From contig NC_134361.1 of the NCBI RefSeq assembly GCF_048569485.1, positions 173,134,492 to 173,198,491 of the forward strand: DNA of 64,000 nucleotides. The letters are read 5' to 3'. The stretch is from Anomaloglossus baeobatrachus (Eukaryota; Chordata; Amphibia; Anura; Aromobatidae). Below the pieces are notes generated by a model. It did no database searches and was not told the DNA's origin. It was given only the letters and a program-made list of their open reading frames with translations. A program made the position numbers and the translations under genes. Shown here one piece after another: positions 11,199 through 23,020 of this stretch; the first letter of the stretch is position 1; each line of letters opens with the position of its first letter.

Positions 11199-12450
11199 CA
11201 GTACAGACCAAAAGTTTGGACACACCTACTCATTCAAAGAGTTTTCTTTATTTTCATGACTCTAAAAATTGAAGATTCACATTGAAGGCATCAAAACTGT
11301 GAATTAAAACATGTGGAATGAAATACTTAAAAAAGTGTGAAACAACTGAAAATATGTCTTATATTCTAGGTTCTTCAAAGTAGCCACCTTTTGCTTTGAT
11401 TACTACTTTGCACACTCTTGGCATTCTCTTGATGAGCTTCTAGAGGTAGTCACCGGAAATAATTTTCCAACAGTCTTGAAGGAGTTCCCAGAGATGCTTA
11501 GAACTTGTTGGCCCTTTTGCCTTCACTCTGCGGTCCAGCTCACCCCAAACCATCTCGATTGGGTTCAGGTTTGGTGACTGTGGAGGCCAGGTCATCTAGT
11601 GTAGCACCACATCACTCTCCTTCTTAGTCAAATAGCCCTTACACAGCCTGGAGGTGTGTTTGGGGTCATTGTCCTGTTGCAAAATAAATGATGGTCCAAC
11701 TAAACGCAAACCGGATGGAATAGCATGGCGCTGCAAGATGCTGTGGTAGGCATGCTGGTTCGGTATGCCTTCAATTTTTAATAAATCCCCAACAGTGTCA
11801 CCAGCAAAGCACCCCCACACCATCACACCTCCTCCTCCATGCTTCACGGTGGGAACCAGGCATGTAGAGTCCATCCGTTCACTTTTTCTACAAAGACATG
11901 GTGGTTGGATCCAAAGATATCAAATTTGGACTCATCAGACCAAAGCACAGATTTCCACTGGTCTAATGTCAAGTCCTTGTGTTCTTTAGCCCAAACAAGT
12001 CTCTTCTGCTTGTTGCCTGTCCTTGTAATCAAGGGAAAACGGGTATATGCCGCGCTTAAAAACCACTGATGCAGAATTAATGTAGAAATTTCTTTTTTAT
12101 TTCAGCATTCCAACGGGGCCGCTGCTTGAACCACGCGGACACTCACATGCGGTTTAAGGAGTTGTGGAATACGGGCCCGCTGCTTGAACCACGCGGACAC
12201 TCACATGCGGTTTAAGGAGTTGTGACTGGCACAACCCCATCAGTTGAGTGTACCTATTTCTTTCTTATTATCTCACGTTATACCGGGTAAGACCCTATTG
12301 CGCCTTTTGTTTCCCCACCTCTAGCATGTTGCCTGTCCTTAGCAGTGGTTTCCTAGCAGCTATTTTACCATGAAGGCCTACTGCACAAAGTCTCCTCTTA
12401 ATAGTTGTTCTAGAGATGAGAAGGTGTGTCCAAACTTTTGGTCTGTACTG
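11199..12450 (-). mobile_element. Tc1/mariner element, family D, C-terminal half retained
   Basis: TA duplications at 11197-11198 and 12451-12452; ends begin CAGTACAGACCAAAAGTTT. Minus-strand frames around 11596-12032 read as Tc1 transposase: EEHKDL/LDQWKSVLWSDESKFDIFG-like catalytic text, VKHGGGGVMVWGCFAGD and LQQDNDPKHTS, that is the first and second catalytic Asp regions. The N-terminal DNA-binding half is missing, and the catalytic part is further damaged; the third acidic residue region near 11540-11590 reads NPIEMVWGEL-like. A 302-bp retroposon sits at 12025-12326. Not functional. Confidence 0.85.
12025..12326 (-). mobile_element. 302-bp retroposon in the Tc1 element, 14-bp target duplication
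   Basis: TGTTGCCTGTCCTT is present at 12011-12024 and again at 12327-12340, while the uninterrupted Tc1 sequence has it once. The insert holds two near-identical ~60-bp copies of a block starting CCGCTGCTTGAACCACGCG. Read on the minus strand its start (GCGCAATAGGGTCTTACC) resembles the start of the insert at 34413, so both look like ends of one Penelope-like family. Variable 12-17 bp duplications fit endonuclease-primed retroposition. Confidence 0.7.
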
Positions 12451-12809
12451 TACATATAAATAAAACTTAGCTTTTAATTTAAATGGTTAAAAAGCCATAA
12501 TAAAAACACAGACAATAATTTGCTCAACAGAACTCTTGGTAGGTATGACCCAAATGACCTATGGAGATAGCTCCACTTATCTAGATCAAGTTAAGATCTA
12601 CAGTGGGCTTGTAAACAGGTCAGGCAGGTCCAATGTCCAAATTAGCAATATGAACCAAAAAAATGGAACAATCTCACCAGTATGCAGGCGTTATTGAGGT
12701 GTCCCAAATGGTAGATCTGTCTCTTTAAACCAAAGGAGTGGGGAAGGGCTAGTAATGAAACCATACAGTACCATCTAGATGGGCCATCTCTCAGAAGGGC
12801 CACCAAAAT

Positions 12810-12841
12810 GCTCCATTTCGTCAAATACTCATCAGGGGAGC
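12810..12841 (-). ncRNA. Collapsed hammerhead-ribozyme relic
   Basis: On the minus strand: GCTCCC, then CTGATGA (12829-12835), a small stem II closed by GT/AC, GAAA (12816-12819), then GGAGC, which pairs with GCTCC. The short stem III and cleavage triplet that should follow GAAA are absent, leaving the two stem-I strands and the core joined directly. Recognised as a ribozyme derivative by the CTGATGA-G...C-GAAA core; expected to be inactive. Confidence 0.5.
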
Positions 12842-13113
12842 AGGGCAGCACACTCCTTACAATGAAAAAGGATTACAGGTGAGATACCATGTTCCTTAAT
12901 ACTTCACAGTGCCCTATTATAGAGACACTACTTATTGTAAAAGAGGGGGGTATGTTGCTGCACTCATTTGTTAATCATCTGGGGATGTAGATACCAATTA
13001 ATGGATGGCGGACTCGTAGAACATGGTTACCAGTAAGGCAAGATGTCGAAGGAGGAAAAGAAGGGAGTAAGATGGTGGGGGTTCGAGGGGAGGCAAGGGA
13101 ACTATTCTCACCC

Positions 13114-13848
13114 TTAAGGTGGTGTAACACATAGCGACGACAACAACGACGTCGCTGCTAAGTCACCATTTTCTGTGACGTAGCAGCGACGTCCCGTCGC
13201 TGTCGCTGTGTGTGACATCCAGCAACGACCTGGCCCCTGCTGTGAGGTCGTCGGTCGTTGCTGAATGTCCTGCTTCATTTTTTGGACGTTGCTCTCCCGC
13301 TGTGAAGCACACATCGCTGTGTGTGACAGCGAGAGAGCGACGAACTGAAGCGAACATGGAGCAGGGAGCCAGCATCTGGCAGCCTGCAGTAAGCTGTAAC
13401 CACGGTAAACATCGGGTAACCAAGAAGCCCTTTCCTTGGTTACCCGAAATTTACCTTAGTTACTAGCGTCTGCCCTCACGCTGCCAGTGGCGGCTCCCTG
13501 CTCCCTGCATACGTAGCTGGAGTACACATCGGGTAATTAACCCGATGTGTACTCTGGCTAGGAGTGCAGGGAACAGGGAGCCGGCACTGGCAGCGTGAGA
13601 GCGGCGAACGCTAGTAACTAAGGTAAATATCGGGTAACCAAGAGAAGTGCTTTCCTTGGTTACCCGATATTTACCTTAGTTACGCTTCCACGCGTCGCTG
13701 CTGGCTGGGGGCTGGTCACTGGTCACTGGTGAGATCTGCCTGTTTGACAGCTCATCAGTGACCATGTAACGACGCAGCAGCGATCCTGATAAGGTCGGAT
13801 CGCTGGTCGTGATCGCTGCTACGTCGCTATGTGTGACACCACCTTTAT
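13114..13848. mobile_element. TTAA foldback element, family 2
   Basis: Starts TTAAGGTGGTGTAACACATAG and ends CTATGTGTGACACCACCTTTA. Inside are nested inverted CG-rich blocks (CAGCGACG, GGGTAACCAAG, CACATCGGGTAA). 735 bp with no coding content. It lies inside the Penelope-like element, so it is younger than it. Confidence 0.75.
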
Positions 13849-13984
13849 TATCTCTAGAAACAAAATCCCTACCTAACCGCAGGGGTTGGCACCCTAAAGA
13901 GATAACAAAATGGAGCCCCCACTTCTCGATGGTTCACCCTAAGAGCTCTGCTCACCCTAGGATTACGGAAGGAAGCAGTGAAAA

Positions 13985-14290
13985 TTAAGCAATTCATTTA
14001 GACCAAGGATAGTCTGTGTTTTTAAAAAAATAAATCCATCTGGATTACCTCTGCAGTAAGAGACGATCCCAGTTTCCTTCTCTCAAAGGGACCTTCACGT
14101 GATCAATGCCCTTAAAGAATAGTCCTCCTGACATGTTGCTTGCATGTACATGTTACATGTCTGGCCAATGCTGTATCTTCCTTGTTTGTAATGTCACTGA
14201 GATGTTCGTCCACCCTTCTTCTCAGCTCCCACTTAGTTTTTCCTACATATTCAAGGTCACAATGACACGTGTAGATCACACTCTTAGTTT
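13985..14290 (-). pseudogene. GIY-YIG endonuclease region of the Penelope-like protein
   Basis: Minus-strand translation from 14285 reads KSVIYTCHC-DLEYVGKTKWEL and then RRRVDEHLSDI, the GIY-YIG arrangement as found in Penelope-like elements (VIY, YVGKT, R, EH). Further along GIDHVKVPLRE-GNWDRLLLQR and LKTQTILGLNE match the C-terminal tail of the same protein family. This enzyme nicks target DNA for retroposition. The frame is interrupted in several places, for example stops follow the GIY-YIG block and LLLQR, so no working protein is expected. Confidence 0.75.
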
Positions 14291-14403
14291 GACAGTTAAT
14301 AAATTACCAAATATCGTTTTCTTTCCCTGTTTCTGTGCTCTTGAATGACAGTTCTGTTTTCATCACTGGACATGCTACAGAGCCCTTACATTTGAAACAC
14401 CCC

Positions 14404-15170
14404 TTAACCCCTTAATGTTCGCGGGCAGTTAAATTATGTCCCAGCGGTCATAGTGTTAATCCCACCTGGCTGCCGCTGGCAGGTGGGGGGATCCTCACAC
14501 ATGTCAGCTGATTTGTACAGCTGACGTGTGTGCCTAGCAGGCACGAGCAAATCCGCGATCTGCCTGTACCTGTTAACCCCTTAAATGGTGCTGTCAAAAT
14601 GTGACAGCGACATTATAAGCGCCATCGCTGTTAAAGTTTACTCACCAGCCGACACCAGAAGTCATGTGACTTGATCACGTGGATCCGATGGTTGTCATGG
14701 TAGCACAGGGTCATGTGATGACTCCTGTAGCTCACATGACTCACTTCCTGTTTCACCTGTGCTGTGTGAAACTCGGGATGAGCATATCTGGTGTTCACAG
14801 CTGTGTAGCTGTGATCAGCAGATATGGAAGAGCAATCAGACTGCTGATTGTTATAGTCCCCTAGGGGTTAAAAAAATAAAAAATATACACACATTTGGTA
14901 TCGCCACGTTTAGAAATACCCGATCTATCAAAATATAAAATCAATCAATCTAAATGGTAAATAACATAGCAAAAAATTCCAAACGACAAAATTACGTTTT
15001 TTTGGTTGAGGCAAATTTTGCGCAAAATGCAATTACAGGCAATTAAAACATAGGATCTGCGGAAAAATGGTACCATTAAAAATGTCAGCTTGAAACACAA
15101 AACATAAGCCTTCACTGAGCCCCAGAAAATAGAAAAAGTAGTTCAGCTCACCCTTCCTAAAGTCCAGATC
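14404..15170. repeat. Dispersed repeat, probably anuran-specific
   Basis: Begins near TTAACCCCTTAATG and contains GGTATCGCCACGTT, CGATCTATCAAAATATAAAA and CAAATTTTGCGCAAAATGCA, phrases I remember from abundant frog repeats. No coding region. Class not determined. Confidence 0.45.
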
Positions 15171-15299
15171 AGGATCGGTGTGGTGCACGGAGCTGCCCTT
15201 GCCTCAGGCAGAACACAGTCAAGCAAAATAGAGTATGATCTCCAGCACTTCAAAGAAGGTTAAAAATATTTCTTGAAGTTCTATTAAAAAAGATCCATC

Positions 15300-15392
15300 G
15301 ATTACAGGACCGGGCAACGGCCACCAAAGTGACATTCCCCAGGTATATACCGCTTGAGACCGAGTACCCCACAACCCTGGGCGACACATGAG
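15300..15392. repeat. End fragment of the solo-LTR family
   Basis: ACCGGGCAACGGCCACCAAA through CTGGGCGACACA is nearly the same as the last ~80 bp of the solo LTR at 42521-43569. Only this end is present. Confidence 0.65.
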
Positions 15393-15399
15393 CACCCAC

Positions 15400-15676
15400 A
15401 TAGTCCTCTATATACAATATAATCCCTCACACAGCGCCATACAGTATGCTCCCTCACATAGTGCCCAATATACAGAATGAGTTCTCATATAGCCCCTCTT
15501 TATATAGTATGATCCCTCAGATAGCCTCCCTATATTCAGTGTAAACCCTCACATAACCTCTATATACAGTATGAGCCCACAGATAGCTTTTATATACAGT
15601 ATGAGACCTCACATAGCCCCTATATACAGTATGAGCCTTCAAATTGCCCCTAAATACAGTATATGCCCTCACATAG
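15400..15676. repeat. 30-bp satellite, degenerate left edge
   Basis: Diverged copies of the unit CTCACATAG-CCC-TATATACAGTATGAGCC. Right edge is cut by the LTR element. Confidence 0.85.
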
Positions 15677-16871
15677 TGTCGCGGGCGGAGGAGGGGACGC
15701 TGCGCTCTCCCACTGCTCGGGTCCGGCCGCTGCTGCGACTGTTCGGTGGTAGCTCGAGCGCTGGGCCGGATCCCGGGGACTCGAGCGGCGTTCCTCGCCC
15801 GTGAGTGAAAAGGGAGATTGTTTGGATGGTGGGGGATTTGGTGATTGTCCGTGACGCCACCCACGGTTGTGGTGATATTGGTGACACCACCGCTGCTCTA
15901 GACGGGGATCCCGGGAGCGGTGACAGGGAGCAGCTTTGTTGTTAGTTCTCCCGTCCGTGGGTAGGAGGTTGGTTGTCCCGGGTCCCGGTGATGGGGTAGG
16001 AGTGGATGGCAGGTGGGTTACAGGGCCTGGTGAGGTGCAGGGTCGCGGGGGCAGCGCTGTGCCACACGGCACGGTGGTACTCACTCAGCCAATGATGAGG
16101 ACACAGTTCTCGGTAACACTCACGGCTGGATGGACGGGTCCCACAGACGGCTGCGGTGTTGTTTCTCCCGGCAGGTTGATGGTGACTGCCTTTCCCTGCA
16201 CCTATGTACGGCAAACGGTTCCAATGGGTTCCCACCGGTAACCCGCTCCCCAGCTTGGATATGGGCTGGAGGAGCCCCTTTTGCCCGCAGGCTCTGGCCC
16301 TGGGAACGGTAGCCTTGGCGGTGGCTGTGTTTCCCTCTCACGGTTGGACTGTTGCCTTCTGTCGGGACTTGGCTGCTGGGAAACCCAGGGGGTTCCCTTC
16401 GCTGACGGATTTGGCAAATTCATGGCGACTCCTAGCCTTGCCGGGGTCCGTAAGCCCCTGCCAGATGGTGCTGACTTCTCTTTGTGTACCGGTCCGGTAC
16501 CGCCGGGCCACCGCCCGTCCATGGTCCTTACGGTAAACTCCGATAGGCCACTCCTGCAGACGGTCACCACCGTCTGCCAACCTTGCTGTACCGCCCGGGC
16601 CACACACCTGGACGCTGTCAGTTAGTTGCTTCACTACCACTTTCCTCCCTTCCACTTTCACCTCCAAAACTAAACTGTCTGCTTTTCCCGCCTCCAGGAC
16701 TGTGAACTCCTCGGTGGGCGGGACCAACCGCCTGGCCCACCCCCCTGGTGTGAACATCAGCCCCTGGAGGAAGGCAACAAGGGTTTGTGTCTGACTTCGG
16801 TGTGCCTGACCGGGAGTGTGGGGTGTGGTGGTGTTGTTCTCTGTGGCCCCTGGCTTGTCCAGGGCGCCACA
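15677..16871 (-). repeat. LTR (3' in element orientation)
   Basis: On the plus strand TGTCGCGGGCGG to GGGCGCCACA; 1195 bp. It matches 18439-19281 over long stretches; the two copies differ in length. Confidence 0.8.
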
Positions 16872-18438
16872 TTCCCCCTTAGTAAAATGCAGACCGTCCG
16901 CGGGCTGCCCGTCCACCACCGGTTTTATTTTCACAACTGAAAAGATAAAACGGTAAAACAGAATACATTTAAAAAAACATCTTCCCACATCGGGAGGTAC
17001 TCTTACTTAAAACGTTGCGTAATGGTTACGGCTTCCGCTCTCTCCCACCCAAGCAACCTGGCCCTGATGCTGCGCCTAAGCAAACAGGCAGCACCCCTTG
17101 ACTCCAGTCCAGCACAAGTTGCCCGAGCGGGTTCTGTCCTTTTCAGGGGACCCACGTCCATTTGGAACCCCTGAAACCCCCAGAGGATCGCCACCGGTTC
17201 CGGTGGTGGCTGGACCCCAGCCTGCTCCACTGCGGGCCCTTCCTCCAATCTGCCTCTCCGGAGGCGGTAACGGTGAAAGCCACAACAACATTTTTATTTA
17301 CATGCCACAAGTTTGTGGTTGCCCTGCTAGTTCTCGGGCCTGTTCGTAGTAGTTTCTACGCATAATTTGAAAAAGGGGGTCCCAATGGGGACCAGTTGTC
17401 GGCAACGACCATTTCTAATCATGTTTGTCAATCAGGTGAATCTTTGGTTAATCATTTACTTATCATTCTTTTAAACGGTACTCTGGTGGTCCCAACGGGG
17501 GGACAACTTTTAGGCGGAGGACCGCCGACTTCACTGCTCACTCTCATCATCCTCCACCGGCCCTGGGTGGAAAAACACAGGCACCAGCCCCTCCAGCGTA
17601 TAGCAGGCGCGACGAGGAAGGGCCGCCCGGTATCCGTTATTTCCGCTCCGGGGAATGTAAGTGGTCTCCATGCCATCCAGGGCGATGACTCCTTCATCCT
17701 CCTCTGAAACAGGCTCTGTGTCAGGTCCGGAGTCACTGTCGTCCCTACGCCAGGTGGGTTGCTGCCAGCTGCCGCAGTCTCCGGGCTCGCCACTCTTCCA
17801 GCTACTGTTACGAGGGGATGTACACCAGACGGACCAGCATCAGCGGGGTGCACGGGCGGGGAAGACGGGGGCAACATGGGGGCCAGGGGTAGACCGGGTC
17901 CCTAAGCCGCAGTGGCCGGTCCCTCAGGGACACAGGGGCGTGGGTCACTCACCAGCTCCTCCATCATTGCTTCCATTCCGTACACCCGGGCGACCGCAGC
18001 TACCTCCTCCACCTCCGCGGTCCACTGCTCCATTAGCCTACATATCTGCCTCCGGTAGTGTCGGCAGATCCCTGCCGTTCGGGCCCTCAGCCATGCCGCT
18101 GTTCCGGGCACCGGCTCGGTAGCCTCCGCATAGCTGGGTGGAGCGGACATTCTTTGCAGGGGTTAGCGGATCGTGGGGTCCCGGCGTCCCTGCTTCCACA
18201 GCCGCGGCTACATGCGGCCAGACGCCATCAGTCCCCCTTAGTCTCTTTCCGGCTCCTCCTCTACAGGGGCGGGGTTTTGGCCTTCGCGCCTCTACTACTC
18301 GAGGAGACGCTCGAGCGGGAATTCTTCGCGCCCAAGATGGCGGCTTCACAAATTTTTCGGCCGGACACCTCCGGCGGTCACACAAGACGCACTTCCACCA
18401 GTTGGTAGAACGGTAGGATCCTGTTCGTGACACCAAGT

Positions 18439-19281
18439 TGTTGCGGGCGGAGGAGGGGACGCTGCGCTCTCCCACTGCTCGGGTCCGGCCGCTGCTGCGG
18501 CTGCTCGGTGGTGGCTCGAGCGGTGGGCCGGATCCCGGGGACTCGAGCGGCATTCCTCGCCCGTGAGTGAAAAGGGAGATTGTTTGGATGGTGGGGGATT
18601 TGGTGATTGTCCGTGACGCCACCCACGGTTGTGGTAATATTGGTGACACCACCGCTGCTCTAGACGGGGATCCCGGGAGCGGTGACAATGAGCAGCTTTG
18701 TTGTTAGTTCTCCCCTCCGTGGGTAGGGGGTTGGTTGTCCCGGGGCCCGGTGATGGGGTAGGAGTGGATGGCAGGCGGGTTACAGGGCCTGGTGAGGTGC
18801 AGGGTCACAGGGGCAGCGCTGTGCCGCACGGCACGGTGGTACTCACTCAGCCAATGATGAGGACACAGTTCTCGGTAAAACACACAGCTGGATGGACGGG
18901 TCCCACAGACGGCTGCGGTGTTGTTTCTCCCAGCAGGTTGATGGTGACTGCCTTTCCCTGCACCTATGTACGGTAAACAGTTCCAATGGGTTCCCACCGG
19001 TAACCCGCTCCCCGCTCCCGGAGGCTGTCAGTTAGTTGCTCCACTACCACTTTCCTCCCTTCCACTTTCACCTCCAAAACTAAACTGTCTGCTTTTCCCG
19101 CCTCCAGGACTGTGAACTCCTCGGTGGGCGGGACCAACCGCCTGGCCCACCCCCCTGGTGTGAACATCAGCCCCTGGAGGAAGGCAACAAGGGTTTGTGT
19201 CTGACTTCGGTGTGCCTGACCGGGAGTGTGGGGTGTGGTGGTGTTGTTCTCTGTGGCCCCTGGCTTGTCCAGGGCGCCACA
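18439..19281 (-). repeat. LTR (5' in element orientation)
   Basis: On the plus strand TGTTGCGGGCGG to GGGCGCCACA; 843 bp. The primer-binding-like stretch lies immediately inside it. Confidence 0.8.
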
Positions 19282-20020
19282 ATAGCACACAATATACAGT
19301 ATGAGCCCTCATGTAGACTTTCTATAAACATTAAGAGCAAGAACAAAGCCACCCTAGATACAGTATGAGCCCTCACATAGTCCCACTATATAAAGTATGA
19401 GCCCTCACATAGCCCCCTAAATACAGTATGAGCCCTCACATAGCATCTCTATATACAGTGTGAGCCCCCACATAGCTCCCTATATACAGTATAAGCATTC
19501 CTATAGTTCCTATATATAGTATGAAGCATCACATAGCCCCCTTATTTACAGTGTGTGCACCCACATAGTCCCCTATATACAGTATGAGACCCCTCACATA
19601 GCCCCCAATATACAGAATGAGACCTCACATAGCCCACCAGTATATCGTATGAACCCTCACATAGCCTCCCTATGAGCCCTTACATATCCCCTATATATAG
19701 TTTGAGGCCACACATAGCCCCTGTATACAGTATGAGCCAATACTTAGCCCCCAATAACATTATGAGCCCTCACATAGCTCTTATATACAGTATGAACCCT
19801 CACATTATGCCTATATACAGTATGAGGCCACACATAGACTTATATACAGCATGAGCACTCACACACTCACATAGATTTCCCATATACATTATGAGCCCCA
19901 ACACAGCCACCCTAGATAAAGTATGAACCCCACATAGCCCCCTATATATAAAGAATGAACCCTCAAATAACCTCCTATATACAGACCGCACGTAGCCCTT
20001 CTAAATAGAGTGAGCCCCCA
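19282..20020. repeat. 30-bp satellite, degenerate copies
   Basis: Continuation of the satellite at 15400-15676 after the LTR insertion. Units vary in length and sequence, grading into the uniform core from 20021 on. Confidence 0.85.
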
Positions 20021-23016
20021 AATAGCCCCTATATACAGTATGAACCATCACATAGCCCCTATATACAGTATGAACCATCACATAGCCCCTATATACAGTA
20101 TGAACCATCACATAGCCCCTATATACAGTATGAACCATCACATAGCCCCTATATACAATATGAGCCATCACATAGCCCATATATACAGTATGAACCATCA
20201 CATAGCCCCTATATACAGTATGAACCATCACATAGCCCCTATATACAGTATGAACCATCACATAGCCCCTATATACAGTATGAACCATCACATAGCCCCT
20301 ATAGACTGTATGAGCCATCACATAGCCCATATATACAGTATGAACCATCACATAGCCCATATATACAGTATGAACCATCACATAGCCTATATATACAGTA
20401 TGAACCATCACATAGCCCCTATATACAGTATGAACCATCACATAGCCCCTATAGACAGTATGAGCCATCACATAGCCCATATATACAGTATGAACCGTCA
20501 CATAGCCCCTATATACAGTATGAACCATCACATAGCCCCTATATACAGTATGAACCATCACATAGCCCCTATATACAGTATGAGCCATCACATAGCCCCT
20601 ATATACAATATGAACCATCACATAGCCCCTATATACAGTATGAACCATCACATAGCCCCTATATACAGTATGAACCATCACATAGCCCCTATATACAGTA
20701 TGAACCATCACATAGCCCCTATATACAGTATGAACCATCACATAGCCCCTATATACAGTATGAACCATCACATAGCCCCTATATACAGTATGAGCCATCA
20801 CATAGCCCCTATATACAGTATGAACCATCACATAGCCCCTATATACAGTATGAACCATCACATAGCCCCTATATACAATATGAGCCATCACATAGCCCAT
20901 ATATACAGTATGAACCATCACATAGCCCCTATATACAGTATGAACCATCACATAGCCCCTATATACAGTATGAACCATCACATAGCCCCTATATACAGTA
21001 TGAACCATCACATAGCCCCTATAGACTGTATGAGCCATCACATAGCCCATATATACAGTATGAACCATCACATAGCCCATATATACAGTATGAACCATCA
21101 CATAGCCTATATATACAGTATGAACCATCACATAGCCCCTATATACAGTATGAACCATCACATAGCCCCTATAGACAGTATGAGCCATCACATAGCCCAT
21201 ATATACAGTATGAACCGTCACATAGCCCCTATATACAGTATGAACCATCACATAGCCCCTATATACAGTATGAACCATCACATAGCCCCTATATACAGTA
21301 TGAGCCATCACATAGCCCCTATATACAGTATGAACCATCACATAGCCCCTATATACAGTATGAACCATCACATAGCCCCTATATACAGTATGAACCATCA
21401 CATAGCCCCTATATACAGTATGAACCATCACATAGCCCCTATATACAGTATGAACCATCACATAGCCCCTATATACAATATGAGCCATCACATAGCCCCT
21501 ATATACAGTATGAACCATCACATAGCCCCTATATACAATATGAGCCATCACATAGCCCATATATACAGTATGAACCATCACATAGCCCCTATATACAGTA
21601 TGAACCATCACATAGCCCCTATATACAGTATGAACCATCACATAGCCCCTATATACAGTATGAACCATCACATAGCCCCTATAGACTGTATGAGCCATCA
21701 CATAGCCCATATATACAGTATGAACCATCACATAGCCCATATATACAGTATGAACCATCACATAGCCCCTATATACAGTATGAACCATCACATAAGCCCC
21801 TATAGACAGTATGAGCCATCACATAGCCCATATATACAGTATGAACCGTCACATAGCCCCTATATACAGTATGAACCGTCACATAGCCCCTATATACAGT
21901 ATGAACCATCACATAGCCCCTATATACAGTATGAGCCATCACATAGCCCCTATATACAGTATGAACCATCACATAGCCCCTATATACAGTATGAACCATC
22001 ACATAGCCCCTATATACAGTATGAACCATCACATAGCCCCTATATACAGTATGAACCATCACATAGCCCCTATATACAGTATGAACCATCACATAGCCCC
22101 TATATACAGTATGAACCATCACATAGCCCCTATATACAGTATGAACCATCACATAGCCCCTATATACAGTATGAGCCATCACATAGCCCCTATATACAGT
22201 ATGAACCATCACATAGTTCCTATATACAGTATGAATCATCACATAGCCCCTATATACAGTATGAACCATCAAATAGCCCCTATATACAGTATGAACCATC
22301 ACATAGCCCCTATATACAGTATGAACCATCACATACGGTAGTAAGCCCCTATATACAGTATGAACCATCACATAGCCCCTATATACAGTATGAACCATCA
22401 CATAGCCCATATATACAGTATGAACCATCACATAGCCCCTATATACAGTATGAACCATCACATAGCCCCTATATACAGTATGAACCATCACATAGCCCCT
22501 ATATACAGTATGAGCCATCACATAGCCCCTATATACAGTATGAACCATCACATAGCCCCTATATACAGTATGAACCATCACATAGCCCCTATATACAGTA
22601 TGAACCATCACATAGCCCCTATATACAGTATGAGCCATCACATAGCCCCTATATACAGTATGAACCATCACATAGCCCCTATATACAGTATGAACCATCA
22701 CATAGCCCCTATATACAGTATGAACCATCACATAGCCCCTATATACAGTATGAACCATCACATAGCCCCTATATACAGTATGAACCATCACATAGCCCCT
22801 ATATACAGTATGAACCATCACATAGCCCCTATATACAGTATGAACCATCACATAGCCCCTATATACAGTATGAACCATCACATAGCCCATATATACAGTA
22901 TGAACCATCACATAGCCCCTATATACAGTATGAACCATCACATAGCCCCTATATACAGTATGAACCATCACATAGCCCATATATACAGTATGAACCATCA
23001 CATAGCCCCTATATAC
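20021..23016. repeat. 30-bp satellite, homogeneous core with higher-order repeat
   Basis: About 100 copies of a 30-bp unit ATGAACCATCACATAGCCCC-TATATACAGT. Marker variants recur in the same order at a 720-bp offset: ATAGACTGTA at 20301 and 21021 (then 21681), CATAGCCTAT at 20381 and 21101, ACCGTCA near 20495 and 21215. The lines 20161-20580 and 20881-21300 are the same throughout, so 24 units form a higher-order repeat. Because 30 is a multiple of three and no stop falls in several frames, long open frames (1007, 596 and 422 codons) run on both strands; I regard these as by-products, not genes. Confidence 0.95.
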
Positions 23017-23020
23017 CGGC

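Larger units (their letters stand above)
12600..14400 (-). mobile_element. Penelope-like retroelement, 3' part (decayed)
   Basis: The minus strand carries, from high to low coordinates, the GIY-YIG endonuclease end of the protein, an untranslated stretch, and a hammerhead-like motif near 12.8 kb, the usual order at the 3' end of a Penelope-like element. The body is interrupted by a TTAA element at 13114-13848. Reverse transcriptase itself was not recognised, so most of the element is gone. The 3' end near 12600 is approximate. Confidence 0.65.
15677..19281 (-). mobile_element. Non-autonomous LTR retrotransposon (Gypsy-like) in the satellite
   Basis: Two LTRs enclose a 1.57-kb interior, with the 4-bp duplication ATAG at 15673-15676 and 19282-19285 in satellite DNA. 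On the minus strand the LTR at 18439-19281 comes first, followed by a primer-binding-like stretch (TGGTGTCACGAACAGGAT), an interior with a short gag-like frame at 17902-18150 (SAPPSYAEATEPVPG...), then a purine tract AAGGGGGAA and the second LTR at 15677-16871. No pol is present, so it depended on another element. It looks broken with respect to coding. The LTRs are visibly very alike, suggesting a fairly recent insertion. Confidence 0.8.

Noticed and set aside
15571-18688. Many overlapping open frames of 80-216 codons in the LTR element
   Set aside because: GC-rich LTR and interior DNA opens frames on both strands; only the short gag-like frame near 18.0 kb after the primer-binding-like stretch fits an element gene.
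20021-23016. Possible CRISPR array (regular repeats)
   Set aside because: There are no spacers: units are contiguous, and the genome is vertebrate.
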